NCBI GenBank assembly: GCA_944989445.1
Contig: CALYLW010000069.1
Span: 1,488,001-1,552,000, forward strand
Source of the DNA: Ampullaceana balthica
Lineage: Eukaryota > Mollusca > Gastropoda > Lymnaeidae
Direction: 5' to 3'
DNA length: 64,000 nucleotides
In this document: piece by piece, positions 10,974 to 23,238 of the stretch
How positions within the stretch are numbered: position 1 is the first letter of the stretch
Layout of the letters: every line of letters starts with the position of its first letter
The notes under the pieces: generated by a model
What the model saw: the letters and a program-made list of their open reading frames with translations, nothing else
Told to the model about the DNA's origin: nothing
Database searches by the model: none
Program-made: the position numbers and the translations under genes

Positions 10974-13386
10974 TCCATATGAAAATATTTCTGACTTTGG
11001 CACCCATACGTCTTCCCGACGCGATGGATGGTTTAAGGCAGGGGTTCCCAAACTTTTTGTACTCTAGAGCATTGCTTCTCCAACTTTTTAGGATGGCGGA
11101 CCGGCAGGAATTCCTTCCATTGCACTATGGACCGGTGCACTATTTTCCCTGCACTAACAATTTTTTTCTATCCTTTTTTTATAACTTCTGCGGACCGGCG
11201 GCGGATGGCCCACGGATCGGCACCGGTCCGAGGACCATCAGCTGCCGCTCCGCAGAAATTATCCAGAAAGGAAAGAAAAGCACATAAAAAGTTAAATTAA
11301 ATATTTAAATTCAATAATTATAAATTAATGTTATTTTTGCGTGTTAATGTGAAACAGTTGCGAGTTTTTTTAACTGGCCCACACAGTAAAAATAGATCTT
11401 TTAAGATTTCTTACATCAGCATTTGGAACTTGCCATCTGCTGATGTAAACAAAACGTCCGACTGAAAATAAATTTAAATGAACAGATTAATATCTTATAT
11501 TGATTTTAATGAAATATTTAGTAAATTTTAGTGAATATTATAAAAACAATAAGTTTAAAAATAAAATAAAATGTAGTTTTGATCATGTCACTGTGTATAA
11601 AAAATTTTAAATTTAAAAAGAATAAATATATTTATTATTTATATTATTTTACAAACAGCATTGATGTATTGATTTTATTAATTTGAATTGATTTATTTAC
11701 AGTCTCAATAAGTTAATAAACAAAAACGAAAATAAATTAACAATAGGCCATTACTGCTTAATATTTTTATCATCAAAAATGTGGATGACATAATTTGTTT
11801 CCAAATATACCGAAATAATACAATTATATTTGTAAATTATTGGTATACAAATAGGCACTATATTTTGTCAGTGAGAATGTCGCTTATCTTAAAATAATTC
11901 TTTATTGTCAACATCTGATGTGCATTACAATTTAATTGTCAGTAATCGCTGCAACACAAAGCACCGTTTTAATCTAAATATATTTTATCAATTGCGTTGT
12001 TCTTGAGAAAATTTAGGTGACTAGTTAAGAATTGTTCATTTATTTTAAACTCTTTTAAAATTTCATTTACAATACTGTGAGACATACTATTATTTACTTG
12101 TGTTACTTACAAACATATTTTTAGTAACTTATACTAACGTTTACAAAAATTTTAATTCAAATAAAAATACATTTTAAATATTGCCTTTATTTATAATTAC
12201 AGAAACTATGCAACTAATATTATGTCACTTAAATATATATCTATATTTACCTATTTCTACGCGTCCGGTGGGATTGTCATGTCTGCAATATGTAAGTGGC
12301 ACGCCACTTAACTTCGATCCCTAAACTTACAGGGAAACATTTAAATTTAATTTTCTTATCGCTTAACGTATATTTTAAAACCTCTATTGCATGTTATATT
12401 TTATTTCTAATGTTTCATAAAATTTTAAAAATTAATTAAATTGACTTAGATACTCAATCAGGGAGACAATCATTTACTATTAATATATATTTTTATCATT
12501 GATAAAAATGAGGCCCAACATATGACACCCCTTATTCTCAAGCCACATTTGACATTTTAAGTTTATCGTTCCAGTCCTTGACGATGAAAAACACGGATAA
12601 GGTAAAGTAGCTACTGCCCACGAACATCAAGACAAGTGGCCAGTGGCGTAGCTAGAGGGGGGCGGTGGGGGCGGTCCGCCCCGAACGGCACACATTTTGA
12701 GGGCGGCATTTGTGGGCATTTGAAACATACAGCCATTTACGACAAACATCCTTTTTCTTTTGAAGGGGGAAAACCAAGGTGGAACAAAAATCTTAGTAAT
12801 TTCTAGTCTTAATTAACGGAATTCGCACAACGTTTGTTTAATTACATAGTGGGTGATATAACTAACGCAAAACCGTTCAAACATTTTTAATCGCTCAAAG
12901 AAGGTAACGATTTGTTTGGAAAATTAACTGGTATAAGTCACAGATGACGCTTTTATATTTAAAAAAAAACATCACCGCTGGGCCGAATAATATGTGCTAT
13001 TAATATTGCCACGACAGTTTTTACGTGAAATTCCGACATTCGCATGGTGGTTTCAAATATTGTGTTAACTTGAAAGTAGTACTTTATATTACTGTTTCAG
13101 TTTTCAGAAAATTATTGCGAAAAATTAAAATTAAAATTTGTTTTGTTTTTATTGCATTAAAATTGCACAAATAATTTGTGTTTTTCATTAAAATACGGTT
13201 ATTCATTCAAAATGTTAAGCCTATCCAATTAAAGTAATGTGCAAATAATTTTAATTCGTCTATTTTATGGAAAATTATTCAGGTTTATGACAAGAATATG
13301 AAAATATTCAAAGTTTTCTGTTATTAAATACCACAAAATCGGCATAAATAATTTCGAAAAAGACATACTTAAAAATTTCAAGCGTC

Positions 13387-14124
13387 TTGGAAAAATTGAC
13401 ATCTGATGAAGTAACTAGTAAAACGACATCAGATGCTGGAATCTTACTCAGTTCAATTAAATCTTTTTCTTTTCTATGCTATCCGTCATTTTTTCTTACA
13501 TTAATGCAAAACCATTGCATGGACCAAATTGATGTGCTAATAGATAAAGATGTTATATCAGCCAAACAATAAAACTTCACTCTTCACAAATTATTTGTGA
13601 AGAGTGAAGATATCAACTGAACGTGGAGTTAGAAGGAGAAAAAAATGAGTGGGGAAAATTAAAAAGACGTGGTTCTATCTTTAGAACAAGAAGTACAACG
13701 AGAAATGTTTTTATCCATGTATGAAATTATAAAAGAACGCTTTGATGAGTTGCATGTTCTTGCAAGAAAATATTCGTATATAATACCATTTAACCTACTA
13801 AATGAAGCATTTGAACATCAAATAAATTACTTTATTGACATCGATAAAGAACAGTTCAATATTGAAAGAAAAGGGATCCATGTTTTATGGCTGTACCTAC
13901 ACTACAAGAAGAGATATTATGAATTATGTTAGAAAAACGTGGTTAAACAGTATATATTGGAAAATTCTATACCTAACATTGTAATTTTGCTAATAATTTT
14001 GTCAACAATTGCTATCAGTGTCGCTAGTTGTGAAAGGAGCATCTCCGAACTGAAGCTGATAAATTATCTTCGTTCCACAATGAGCGATTTAAGACAACAA
14101 AATCTTGCAATATTGTCCATATAA
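13387..14124 (+). pseudogene. hAT transposase, C-terminal half, broken by stops
   Basis: Three open segments (13387-13572, 13669-13932, 13939-14124) lie in the same frame, separated by nonsense codons including TAA at 13570 and TAG at 13930. The first reads SKTTSDAGILLSSIKSFSFL, typical of ZMYM1-like hAT transposases. The last reads NIVILLIILSTIAISVASCE followed by RSISELKLI and LRSTMSDLRQQNLAILSI, the hAT C-terminal dimerisation region. Because the frame is kept, the break is mainly by point mutation, so this is a fairly recent death. The gap between segments 1 and 2 contains a 35-nt near-perfect palindrome. Confidence 0.85.
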
Positions 14125-14569
14125 CAAGATATTACAAATAATTTAAATTTTGATAGCATAATACACGATTTATCTATTATGAAAGTTTGGAAAGTAAATG
14201 TATAAATATGTTTACATACTAATGTATAAAAATTCTTTGTAAAAAAATCATTTATATATAAATAAGAAAAGAAAAGAATAGTAATTGGTAATGTTTTTAG
14301 TGTAAATGTGTAATATTGTTTGTCTCATTGGTGGGGCGGGGGGTGGGACCTGTGGCCTCAGTAACTTTCTTGTGGCTTTTAAAAAATGTATAGTGTATTT
14401 TTATAAATGTGTATTTATAGGTATATCATCTAATGCGCCCTCTTTTATTACTGCTTAAATAAATATGGCATGCAATGGTAAACATGTTCCCCACCTTTAC
14501 TTAGTTTCAATTACAATTATTTATTCACGTTTATTAATTTATAAAAAAAACATCACATACCGGACTAAA

Positions 14570-14955
14570 TGGCCGTCCATAAATGACGTCACGTGATTTA
14601 GGTTGATTTTTCACCCCCCTCCCTCCTTGTCACACGTCGTCACAAAAATATGACGTTGCAAAGCTTTGACACCCCCCTCTCCCAACCCAGTATAAAAGCC
14701 GTATTTTCTATTTGAAAATGAGCATGTTTTTTTAAATTAAATTTTTGTCATTTAAGTATGGTTTTAGTGTAAGGCTGCACTCAAATATAGTAACACGCGT
14801 TTTACATAAACGTCATTAAATAAAGTGTCAGTAATCAAATATTTACGCGGAAATTTTATTTAAAGTTTTGACGTAACGTAACATTTCTTAACCCCCACCC
14901 CTCGTCACACATCGTCACCTCCCAAGGTGTGTGACGTCATTTATGGACGGTCCCT
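14570..14955. mobile_element. CRE-ended MITE, copy 1 (innermost level)
   Basis: Inverted ends: ggccgtccataaatgacgtc at the left, and a right end whose reverse complement is agggaccgtccataaatgac. Each end carries TGACGTCA. Inner parts (cacccccctccct..., gtcacacgtcgtcac, tataaaagccgtattttct) match, in reverse complement, the copy at 33844-34269. Non-coding. Confidence 0.88.
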
Positions 14956-15599
14956 AAAAAGGGCGGCAAATAGGAGACCGCCCCGGGCGGCAAAAGTTCT
15001 AGCTACGCCACTGTAAGTGGTTATTCTTTTCAAAATGTGTTGGATATAACTAACTGAAGTCATGCCAAATATTTTAGGGCGGAGGAGTGGGGGGGCTCAC
15101 GTCGCTACCACGTCCTTACATGGAAAATAGTGCACCGGTCCCTGGTGAAATGGAAAAACTCCTGCCGGTCCGCCATACTAAAAAGTTTGAGAAGCACTGC
15201 TCTAGAGCACATTCTAAAATTTCGGTAGGGTGGCGGGCACCACCCACTTTTAATCGACAAACTCCTTACATAACTTCTCATTTTCCCATAATTTATTTTC
15301 TTAAATTCATAATTTATTAATAAATAATAAACAAAAATGTTTCAAAATAATAAAATTATTATACAAATTGCATACACACAGAGAAATGTATTTAAAAAAC
15401 GGAAACAAAGTAAACAAAAAACACAAATACCAAGAAAACATTTTATTTAAAAAATAATATCAATATGTTTTTGTGATCTTGGAAGATCCTAGAGAAGCTG
15501 GCCCAGGATAGAGATGCCTGGAGGTCTCTCGTAGGTGACCTATGCCCTTGGAGGAATCGCAGACGCCGACGATGATCGGTAGATGCCCCTCATGGACGA

Positions 15600-17230
15600 G
15601 AAGGCTCAACAAACAATGTGATCTTAGGCATTGTATATCGTTGGCCGGTGTCTCATAATTAGGAGAGTATGCCAATAATTCTGTTAACAAAGAATCATAA
15701 AGATGCTCATCGGTGAGTCGAGATCTATATCTTGATTTTATTTAGTTCATGTTTGAAAAGTTTGAAAACAGTTATTCACTTACATATGTCGAACAGAAAA
15801 ATGATTCAATTTTATATGCCGCTTTTTTCAAAAATGGGAACTTTTCTCTGTCCAATGTATTCCAAAAGTCCTCTGATATTAAGGATTTTTTAAACAGAAT
15901 ATCATTCTTAAGGTCCAAAATGTCTAACTCTAGTTCTTCTGTCTTACCTTGAACAAAACATGCGGCCATTTCCATGACATTTATGGGGCAAGTAAAAAGT
16001 AAAAGGATTGATACAGAAGGAAACAATTGGCTCGATATGTGTAGACTGCAAAAATCTCTCTTCAAACTTTTTTTTGACATTTGAAAATGATTAATAAATA
16101 AAGACCCGTTTAATTCATTGTTACCTAGCATTTTCTTCATATGTAGGAAATGCACGAGAGAATTGATCTGCAGATGTAATATCAACAAATCCAATTTAGC
16201 TTTAAATGAATTTACATAGCTTATCATTTCAGCTATGTTTCTGTCTTTCCCCTGCAACTCCAAATTTAAATAATTCAATTTTTCCATGTAGGGCCTATGT
16301 GAGAAATCCCCAATCAATCAACCAGCGAGAATCAGCTAGTTCATCATATTTTTCCTTTTTATCGTATATAAATTTTTGTATTTCTTCAATTAAACTCACA
16401 CATCTTGTAAGAATCTTTCCTTTACTGAGCATTAAACAGACTTCAGTATGCAGAATAAGATCATTTTCTTTATCTTCAGTATCTTCTAACAGGGCCTTGA
16501 AAAGTCTGTGCTGCAAAGGAGCTGTTCGAATAGAATTGATTATTTTTGTAACTATTTTCATAACGTGTTCAAATGGCAATGTTTTACAACACAGTGCATC
16601 CTGGTGGATTGGATAATACAGTGGTAGGACATACAGTTTAAAAAATGCTTCATCCTTCTTGCAGAGGGCAATAAATCCTTTGTTTTTACATACAATTGCT
16701 AGTGCCCCATCGGTGGTTATCCTAGACAGCCTGTACAAAGGCATATTTATTGACTTGGTGTATGTTCTGAATTTATTATAAATATCCTCACCCCTTGTCT
16801 GTCCTTTCATAGGTAATATTCGCAACATATCCTCTTTTACCGTGGTTACTAAATAAAATTCTCAACATAACTGCTAACTCTGCGGTGTCTGATATATCTG
16901 TTCATTCGTCACATAGTAGTGAGAACCAGTCACATATTTCCAGTCAGTCTTTAACTGAGTTTGTATGTCTGTTGAAATTGCATGTATTCTTCTTGTGACG
17001 GTGTTATTTGACAACGGTATGTCTTGTATTACTGAGGCAATCTCACGTTTGTTAGAAAATCCATCAAACAATCGGCACCAGTCAAAAATAGTTCCTGAAA
17101 CAACTCACCATCAATAAAGTATTTAAAAGGTTTCTTCTTTTTTGCGAGGATGTGAGAAATTTTAAAAGAAGAAATGGTGGCCTTTTTAGAATTTTGCACA
17201 TGTCTAGACTTGATTTTAGTTTACATTTTT
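15600..17230 (-). pseudogene. hAT transposase body (GTF2IRD2/SCAND3-like), frameshifted
   Basis: Minus-strand remnant of the outer element's transposase, read from high to low coordinates. Near 17200 it begins KATISSFKISHILAKKKKPF. At 17071-16874 it has FDGFSNKREIAS and LSNNTVTRRIHAISTDI. At 16828-16295 it has MKGQTRGEDIYNKF and RITTDGALAIVC, then DELADSRWLIDWGFLT. At 16317-15772, after a frameshift, it has LNLELQGKDRNIAEM. Near 15690-15605 it ends DSLLTELLAYSPNYETP. This order matches the transposase domesticated as GTF2IRD2, EPM2AIP1 and related vertebrate proteins. At least two frameshifts and several stops make it non-functional. Confidence 0.88.
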
Positions 17231-17799
17231 AAATCCTTTATATTAACTATATGCCCATACATGCCCTATGCCCATCTGGTGTTGTATTTTACTTGGACTT
17301 GTCATCTTGTGGCTGTTTAATATTAGTATTTAAAATAGTATATTTATCCGGAAGTTACAATCGAACAAAGTCATCTCAAGTAGAGCGCGTTCTTTCGTTG
17401 ACTTGAGCGTTGTCTTGGCGTGTGTAACTTATTACAAGAGTGGAAAAAAGACTGAACTCTCGCTACAAGGTGACTAGGTTTAACCTGATGGAAGTGATAC
17501 AGACTAGAACGAACCACGGGACGACCATTGCGATTAAACTTCTTGGTGGAATCTTGACAACAAGGCTACGCCTAACAGGCATGCATAGCCTTGAACTCTT
17601 GATTTAATTGTGTGTATTTGTCTTGATATTATTTCTGGATCAGGATCTTCATCATGGATTCCTATTTCGCTAAGGATTGCTCCATCAAATTAACAGTCTA
17701 TGGCGGTGATGCGTCCATTTCTGAACATTTATATGAAATTTTGTGTGTGTAAATATGTTTAGGAAGATTTAGAGTGCTATAAGTTGTATGTAGTTGTTG

Positions 17800-17882
17800 A
17801 ACATGTTTGTAAAGCACTGTGAGCCCATCTGTAGGCTGGGGTACTGCGCTATATAAGTGAACAAATAATAATAATAATAATA
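17800..17882 (+). mobile_element. Retroposon 3' tail (LINE/SINE type)
   Basis: The segment tgtaaagcactgtgagccc, followed by ggctggggtactgcgctata and an (ATA/AAT)n tail, has the layout of the 3' end shared by many CR1/L2-like LINEs and their SINEs. The 5' limit could be near 17280 but is not visible. It lies between the transposase body and BED finger of the outer hAT. Confidence 0.55.
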
Positions 17883-18335
17883 ACTCGTGGTGTCTGAGCC
17901 CTTGCTTGTCGAAAAAACGTTGGATCGATTTTTAACCCACTTCCTCGTAAGCTAGCGAGCTGAAATTTTGCAGGCAGACTCGTGCCAATGATAAAAACGA
18001 TGTATCAAAATTTCAGATCGATCGCATGTACTGTAATTAAATTATTGAATTTTTAGATTATTTTATTTATCTCTATGTATCACGTTAAATTTTTGAGATA
18101 TATTGTCGCGGTGCGTATTATATTGAACGACTTTTTTTATTAATACTTTCCTGTTGCGCGCTTTGGTGCGTATTATATTGACAATACTTTTTATAGACAT
18201 ATTCTAGATCGGTGCGCATTATATTAAACACGTTTTACGAGACATAACTAAAATTTTGTATTTTTGGATTGTCTTGCGCTGCGCTGCGTATTATAATGAA
18301 CATTCTTTTAGTTATGTCTCGTACATAAAGGATTT
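17883..18335. repeat. Dispersed GATCGATC-family repeat, divergent copy
   Basis: Contains gtatcaaaatttcagatcga followed by cgcatgtactgtaattaaat, and near the end tttagttatgtctcgtacat. All have close counterparts in the array at 60.3-62.7 kb. A short hairpin is formed by acgagacataactaaa (about 18238) and its complement (about 18305). It separates the BED finger from the transposase body of the outer hAT. Confidence 0.75.
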
Positions 18336-18617
18336 TTAGTCAAAAACTTGGTTTTCTACGGGTTCTCTTACTTCAGATTTAAGTGGATAATTCACATCAA
18401 AAGTGGCATGAATGGTCTGAAAGTGTCGTTTAACATTATGTTTTTTTTTCGGCACTGCAATGCTACTACCACACAACAAACAAACGCATTTATTTTTCAA
18501 ATTAACGAAACAATATGATTCCTCCCAGTCAGTGTTAAAATTATAGGCTCGTTGTCTTTTGCTCGGTCCACTCGTTTTAGGGCTAAAAATAGTAATTGAA
18601 CTACAATATAATATCAA
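18336..18617 (-). pseudogene. BED-type zinc finger of the outer hAT transposase
   Basis: Minus-strand ORF with FNTDWEESYCFVNLKNKCVC, then LLCGSSIAVPKKKHNVKRHF and QTIHATFDVNYPLKSE. This is the N-terminal finger of GTF2IRD2/ZBED-type hAT transposases, with the CxxC and HxxxxH pattern intact. It is cut off from the rest of its gene by the repeat at 17883-18335. Confidence 0.88.
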
Positions 18618-18881
18618 AGTTATAGCGCAAGTCTGTTCTACATTATATGCATAAATGTATTATAACAAGGACTATAACTATCCCCTCAATCATAATAAGT
18701 TATCGTTTATTAATATAATAGATTATGCACCTCGCTTTTAGCCCGTTAAAAATGTTCAGTAGGAATATCAAAACTCCCAATCCCAATTCGTGTTTCGTCT
18801 GTCGAAGATGCCTCCTAACTAACTGTCGCGACCCGAACGGGGCAGCAATCGTAATCACATGACAACAACGGGGTTCCAGGC

Positions 18882-19069
18882 GGGGAATGCTATTTGCACA
18901 TCACTCCTTGTACACGCCGAAAGCCCGAAGTGAGCCGATGATCGCCGAAGCAATCAGAGTCATGTGCCATGAATTTTGGCGCCTTCGGCGTTCATCGGCT
19001 CAGTTCGTGGCGTTCGTTCACTTCGGGTTTTCTGCGTGCAGAAGGAGTTATGTGCAAATAGCACTCCCC
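18882..19069. mobile_element. Foldback MITE with 9-bp target duplication
   Basis: A 188-bp element whose two halves are near inverted copies. The left begins GGGGAATGCTATTTGCACAT and the reverse complement of the right begins GGGGAGTGCTATTTGCACAT. A perfect duplication GTTCCAGGC flanks it (18873-18881 and 19070-19078). A 9-bp duplication with long TIRs suggests a Mutator-like family rather than hAT; this class call is inference. Confidence 0.85.
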
Positions 19070-19365
19070 GTTCCAGGCTAGCGTGAAGAGTGCAGTATGG
19101 CTCGCCGCTAGACAAGTTGCGACAAGTACTGTCAGCAAAGGAACCACTAATATATAGAATATCGCAAACATAGGAACCTATTTAATAAACATAGGTACTC
19201 AAAAAAAATATTAAAACTCTAAAAAATAAATAAAAAGAATTCACATTTTAAATTAGTGTTTATTTTAAAAAATATGTCTCTGTCGAATAGTGGCGGACAC
19301 ATACGAATCGTTCCGCGGGCGCCATGGTGCCCACGGGCACGTGGTTGGGAACCCCTGGTTTAAGG

Positions 19366-20389
19366 TGTCAATCCTGCATCTTCTTCTTACTCCCATAATA
19401 ACCCTGATTTTATGGTTCTATTGATTGATTGACTAGTCACATTTATTTTGTCACATTTTTTTTCTTAGTCATATATTTTTGTTTCGTTGTTTTCTTAGAC
19501 ATAGATTGATTTTTTTCCACATTCTTTTTCCTTGTCATGGATTTATTAATTATGACATTGCTTTGTTTTGCGCACTTTAAGTTGAAGTTTAACAGTCCAG
19601 TCAAAACTACTGCTATTTTTGGAAATACTACTGTCTTTTGGAAATTCCTTTAGTGTAAATAAGAATAAGCTGGTGTCATTTGGCACCTCTTTAAAACTTT
19701 GTTTGGGTAACTTTGTCGTATCATCCAAAACGTTGTATGGGCGGCTCATGGACCTCAAACATCGTTATTTTCCGCTCATGTTTTTAATAGATGGGATCAT
19801 CTTTTACCTGCAAAATAGGAGCGTATTCTTCACAAGTGCCTGTTACTATCAGTGACAGATACCTTGTGTTTACCGCAAATTGATGATCACTCTCAACCTT
19901 TTATCAATTTCACCATAAAAGTTTCTGCTTTGCGCCCCTGGCGTCATGTGTCTCTTCAGAATTGGCGATTTAGAAAGTGTCCAATTGGTCAAATTATGTA
20001 TCTTAGCTTTATCCTTTACGGCCAGAAAATAAATTGTGCCGTGTATAGGAGAGTATTACTTTTCTTTAATGAATGTATAGACACTTGTGTTGAGTCCATG
20101 CCCTTAAAATAGCCTAGGGTACATAGACACTGCGCAAGTGGGTCACTAATAATTTAAAACAAAAAATGAAAGGGGGAAAAATATAGTGTTTAATTGACTA
20201 GAATAACTGAATTACTGCATTATGTCCTTAAATAAACAATGACTAAATTTACCTGTCAATCGGCACTGTTGCCCGTGTGTCCAGGCCTAGTCCTTGCTTT
20301 CACAGCATGGACAGGCAAGCACTGTCAATGAGTGGAGTAAATCTTGTGCATGGAGTATTTTAATGTATATTTTACACACCGTATCCATA
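19366..20389. other. Non-coding stretch between hAT elements
   Basis: No gene recognised. Small overlapping ORFs on both strands at 19546-20112 have no domain signature. A repeated phrase tcattttttttcttagtcata-like occurs at 19440-19540. Confidence 0.4.
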
Positions 20390-20397
20390 CTCTAGAC

Positions 20398-20785
20398 CAG
20401 GGGTCGGGAAACTTTTTTCCTGAGAGAGCCATAAACACCACATATTTTGTCTGAGAGAGCCATAAACACCACATATTTTGAAAAGTAATTCCGTAAGAGC
20501 CATACATTATGTTGAAAACTGAAAATTTAAATAAATGTGTGCATTTTGTGTAATTACTACACTAAAAGTACAATAATTATGTCTCTGAATTCTTTTGAAT
20601 AACATTGTTATGCATTTTTTTAACATGCAATTAATATGTAGATCAAATGAGTCTGAATAAAGTTTTTTAAAAATTTATTTATTTTTTTAAATATTTTTTT
20701 TTATAAACGAACATTTGTCTGAGAGCCAGATGCAGCCATCAAAAGAGCCACACCTGGCTCGCGAGCCATGGTTTCCCGACCCATG
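20398..20785. mobile_element. hAT MITE, 388 bp
   Basis: TIRs CAGGGGTCGGGAAAC at the left and GTTTCCCGACCCATG at the right, with a perfect 8-bp duplication CTCTAGAC (20390-20397 and 20786-20793). The body repeats gagagccataaacaccacat twice in tandem and ends gagccacacctggctcgcga. Non-coding and AT-rich in the middle. Confidence 0.92.
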
Positions 20786-20793
20786 CTCTAGAC

Positions 20794-23238
20794 ACTTATG
20801 TTGTTCTAAATATAATAACATAATATTAATTTTTTTAAATAATTTACCTACTTAGTTTTGGCATCTTGAGTGTTTGTGAAACAACATTAAACAAATCTCA
20901 GTTCATGACCATGTAATAGAATAGAAAGATTTTATCCCTTGCTCAAAGATTCAATGAATCGAGACTTACACTATAAATTCTATAATCAAACAATAACTTA
21001 AACAATTTATTGAGAAAAATTTATTGCATATTTACGTTAAAAAACATGTTATCTAAATTATTTTTTTTTGTTTGCTAGTTTTTGCGGTAAGAAAAATCCT
21101 ACGAATATTATTTACATTAATTTCCATTTATCCTCAGGCTACCTACGTATCTGTCATTCCATAAACCAAAAATACTGTAATACATGTTATATTTAATGCA
21201 ACACAAACATTGATTCTAATTCACAAATTTTATTGAACAATATTGTAATTGTAATGCTTGGTTATAGATGTTTAAAAATTCAGATCAAGGAAACTTAGAA
21301 ATGGGAGGTTAAACAATTTTTCTGTACGAGTTGAATATGGTTGAAGACCAGTAAGTAAAATGAGTTTAGCAAAACATGAAAGAGCTTGAGCATTCACCAA
21401 CATAAATAAAAAAAAATGTATAATTATAACCATCTCCAGAAGTTTATCACTGAACTGCAGAACCGTATCCAGATGTCGATTTTTATTTGGAGTCATTTTA
21501 TACAGAGTTAGTCTTATATATACACAGTGTTAGTCGATCAAAATTATTGCACAGAAAGTTTGTTTACATTTTACACGTTTCCCTGTAACAATCAGAGGCT
21601 TAAGATTTAAGATAAAGATGCAGAATTATTTTATGAAAGATTGTCATTCCAAATACATTTGAAGACCGTAAGGGAAGAAACGGCTATGTGACATTTTTGT
21701 AGTTTTTAGATAATTAAGTTTTAAATTTCAAAACTACAGTATACAGATTAACCATTTATTAACGAAATACATTTGAATTTTTCATAGGGTCAGGTACATT
21801 ATTTTATCATAAAGCCTCATTCAGAACATTTTTTTTTACCCTCTATCAAATAGGTGGAATAACTTTAAAAAATTAAAATGTTACATATCCGTTTCTTCTC
21901 GTGAGGTCTTCATTCTTCAAAAGATTTATTATATTACATGCTGTGATTATTAAAATATTAACAAGATGTATTATTGTCTTCTTTGCATAATTGTGAAAAC
22001 CGTCTGTCACCCCTTGGCCAAATAAAGAAATACTAGCAGCTTCTGAACATTTGGGCCAAATGGCAAATCAAATAAAATTTGCTATTGAAGGGATGATACA
22101 TTTTAAAAATAAAGTAGATTGTAATAACTTTATTATTTTTTCTTAATAAGGAGGTATCACTGAAATATCCACCTAGAATGAATTATTTAAATATTTACCT
22201 CCCTTGTAATTTTCACCAATGAGTCATTTACTCATGGGCCTTTCACTTTTAGAAGTGGTCTCAAAATTAAGTTAAACATTGAAAGAAATTTGCATGAGGA
22301 ATTTTTTTAAAAAACTGAAATACCCGTAACTTCACAGAGCACATATAGAACAGTAAAAATAATGTCCCAAAAACATTGAATGCTTGGAATGTGAGGGTTT
22401 ATAAACTGATGAAAATTCCGGAGCAAACGATTTAGCTGGTGGGGAACTTGGGCGAATGGACAGATTAAATGATTTATATCTGAGCAGAAACTACTTTTTT
22501 TAAAAATTCAGTAGCAGCATTTCATACATAGACCTCCTAGCCCTAACTCCTCTAAAGTTATTATGGGTACATTAAGGGCTTGACCCCTTCAATCTTTTAC
22601 CACTGTTTTCAGACCATGTGGGCACAAATTTACATTCTTACCAGCAAAGATCTGTGATGTCATTCATAATTAGGGTAACCATTTTGATTTTTCTTTCTGA
22701 TTTAAGTTTAAGCCCAGAATAAAATTACTTCTTAATAGAAATAAAGATCCTAATTTCAATTTAAAATATTTTTTAAAGCTTGTTTAAAATGAATCTTTAG
22801 ACATGTCATGGATATCAAGATCAAATTAAAATTTTTACTTTTATCATTGTAAATATAAAATGGCAGATGGTAGTACACCCAAAAAATAGCAATTTAAATA
22901 AAGAACAGTATTTCTATTTGAAAAAGAATTAAATAGGACAAATTAGTGAAGCTTTATATTTATACTTTTCAAGAAGACTTAACACTAAGTCATCTGATAT
23001 TTTATGAAAGGAAAGTTAGTTTTACCACTCAATGAACAATCTAAAATTATAACAAGTATATAAATGAAGATATTACAAAAGATTTGAAAAAAAAACACAT
23101 CAGGTGAGAAATAATTTGATTAGCATTATATATATACATAACAGGTTAACATCAATTACCTAAGACAAAAATGTACATACTCCTGGCATTTACTAAATAA
23201 ATTTACATACTTATACAATTCATTAATCAAGGTGGGAT
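20794..23238. other. AT-rich region 3' of TRIM gene 1
   Basis: Unique-looking AT-rich sequence with no recognisable ORF or repeat. It lies directly downstream of the stop codon of the minus-strand TRIM gene, so part is probably a long 3' UTR. No decisive polyadenylation site could be picked. Confidence 0.4.

Larger units (their letters stand above)
12641..15013 (+). mobile_element. Third-level hAT element with ZMYM1-like transposase
   Basis: The termini are CAGTGGCGTAGCTAGA and its inverted copy TCTAGCTACGCCACTG, each followed by GGCGG/CCGCC-rich sequence. The flanks caagtggc (12633-12640) and taagtggt (15014-15021) form an 8-bp duplication with two C/T differences. Transposase remnants lie on the plus strand at 13387-14124. 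A CRE-ended MITE is inserted at 14570-14955. Confidence 0.88.
11071..15199. mobile_element. Second-level hAT element inserted in the outer hAT
   Basis: The left terminus is CATTGCTTCTCCAACTTTTT and the reverse complement of the right terminus is CAGTGCTTCTCAAACTTTTT. Both are followed by ATGGCGGACCGGCAGGA. A perfect 8-bp duplication CTCTAGAG lies at 11063-11070 and 15200-15207. It inserted 32 bp inside the left end of the outer element. Its own sequence (11071-12640 and 15014-15199) is AT-rich with no visible transposase, so it was probably non-autonomous. The ORF at 10802-11287 crosses the element boundary and is spurious. Confidence 0.92.
11039..19357 (-). mobile_element. Outer hAT element of a nested stack (GTF2IRD2/ZBED-like)
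   Basis: An 8.3-kb unit bounded by CAGGGGTTCCCAAAC at the left and GTTGGGAACCCCTG at the right, with a perfect 8-bp target-site duplication GTTTAAGG (11031-11038 and 19358-19365). Its own transposase runs on the minus strand: BED finger at 18617-18336, body at about 17230-15600. The element was inflated by later insertions: a second hAT (11071-15199), a retroposon tail (about 17800-17882), a dispersed-family repeat (about 17883-18335) and a foldback MITE (18882-19069). Without these it would be roughly 3-3.5 kb, a normal size for an autonomous hAT. Confidence 0.92.

Noticed and set aside
10802..11287. 161-codon plus-strand ORF
   Set aside because: Crosses the ends of three different hAT elements; mixed origin.
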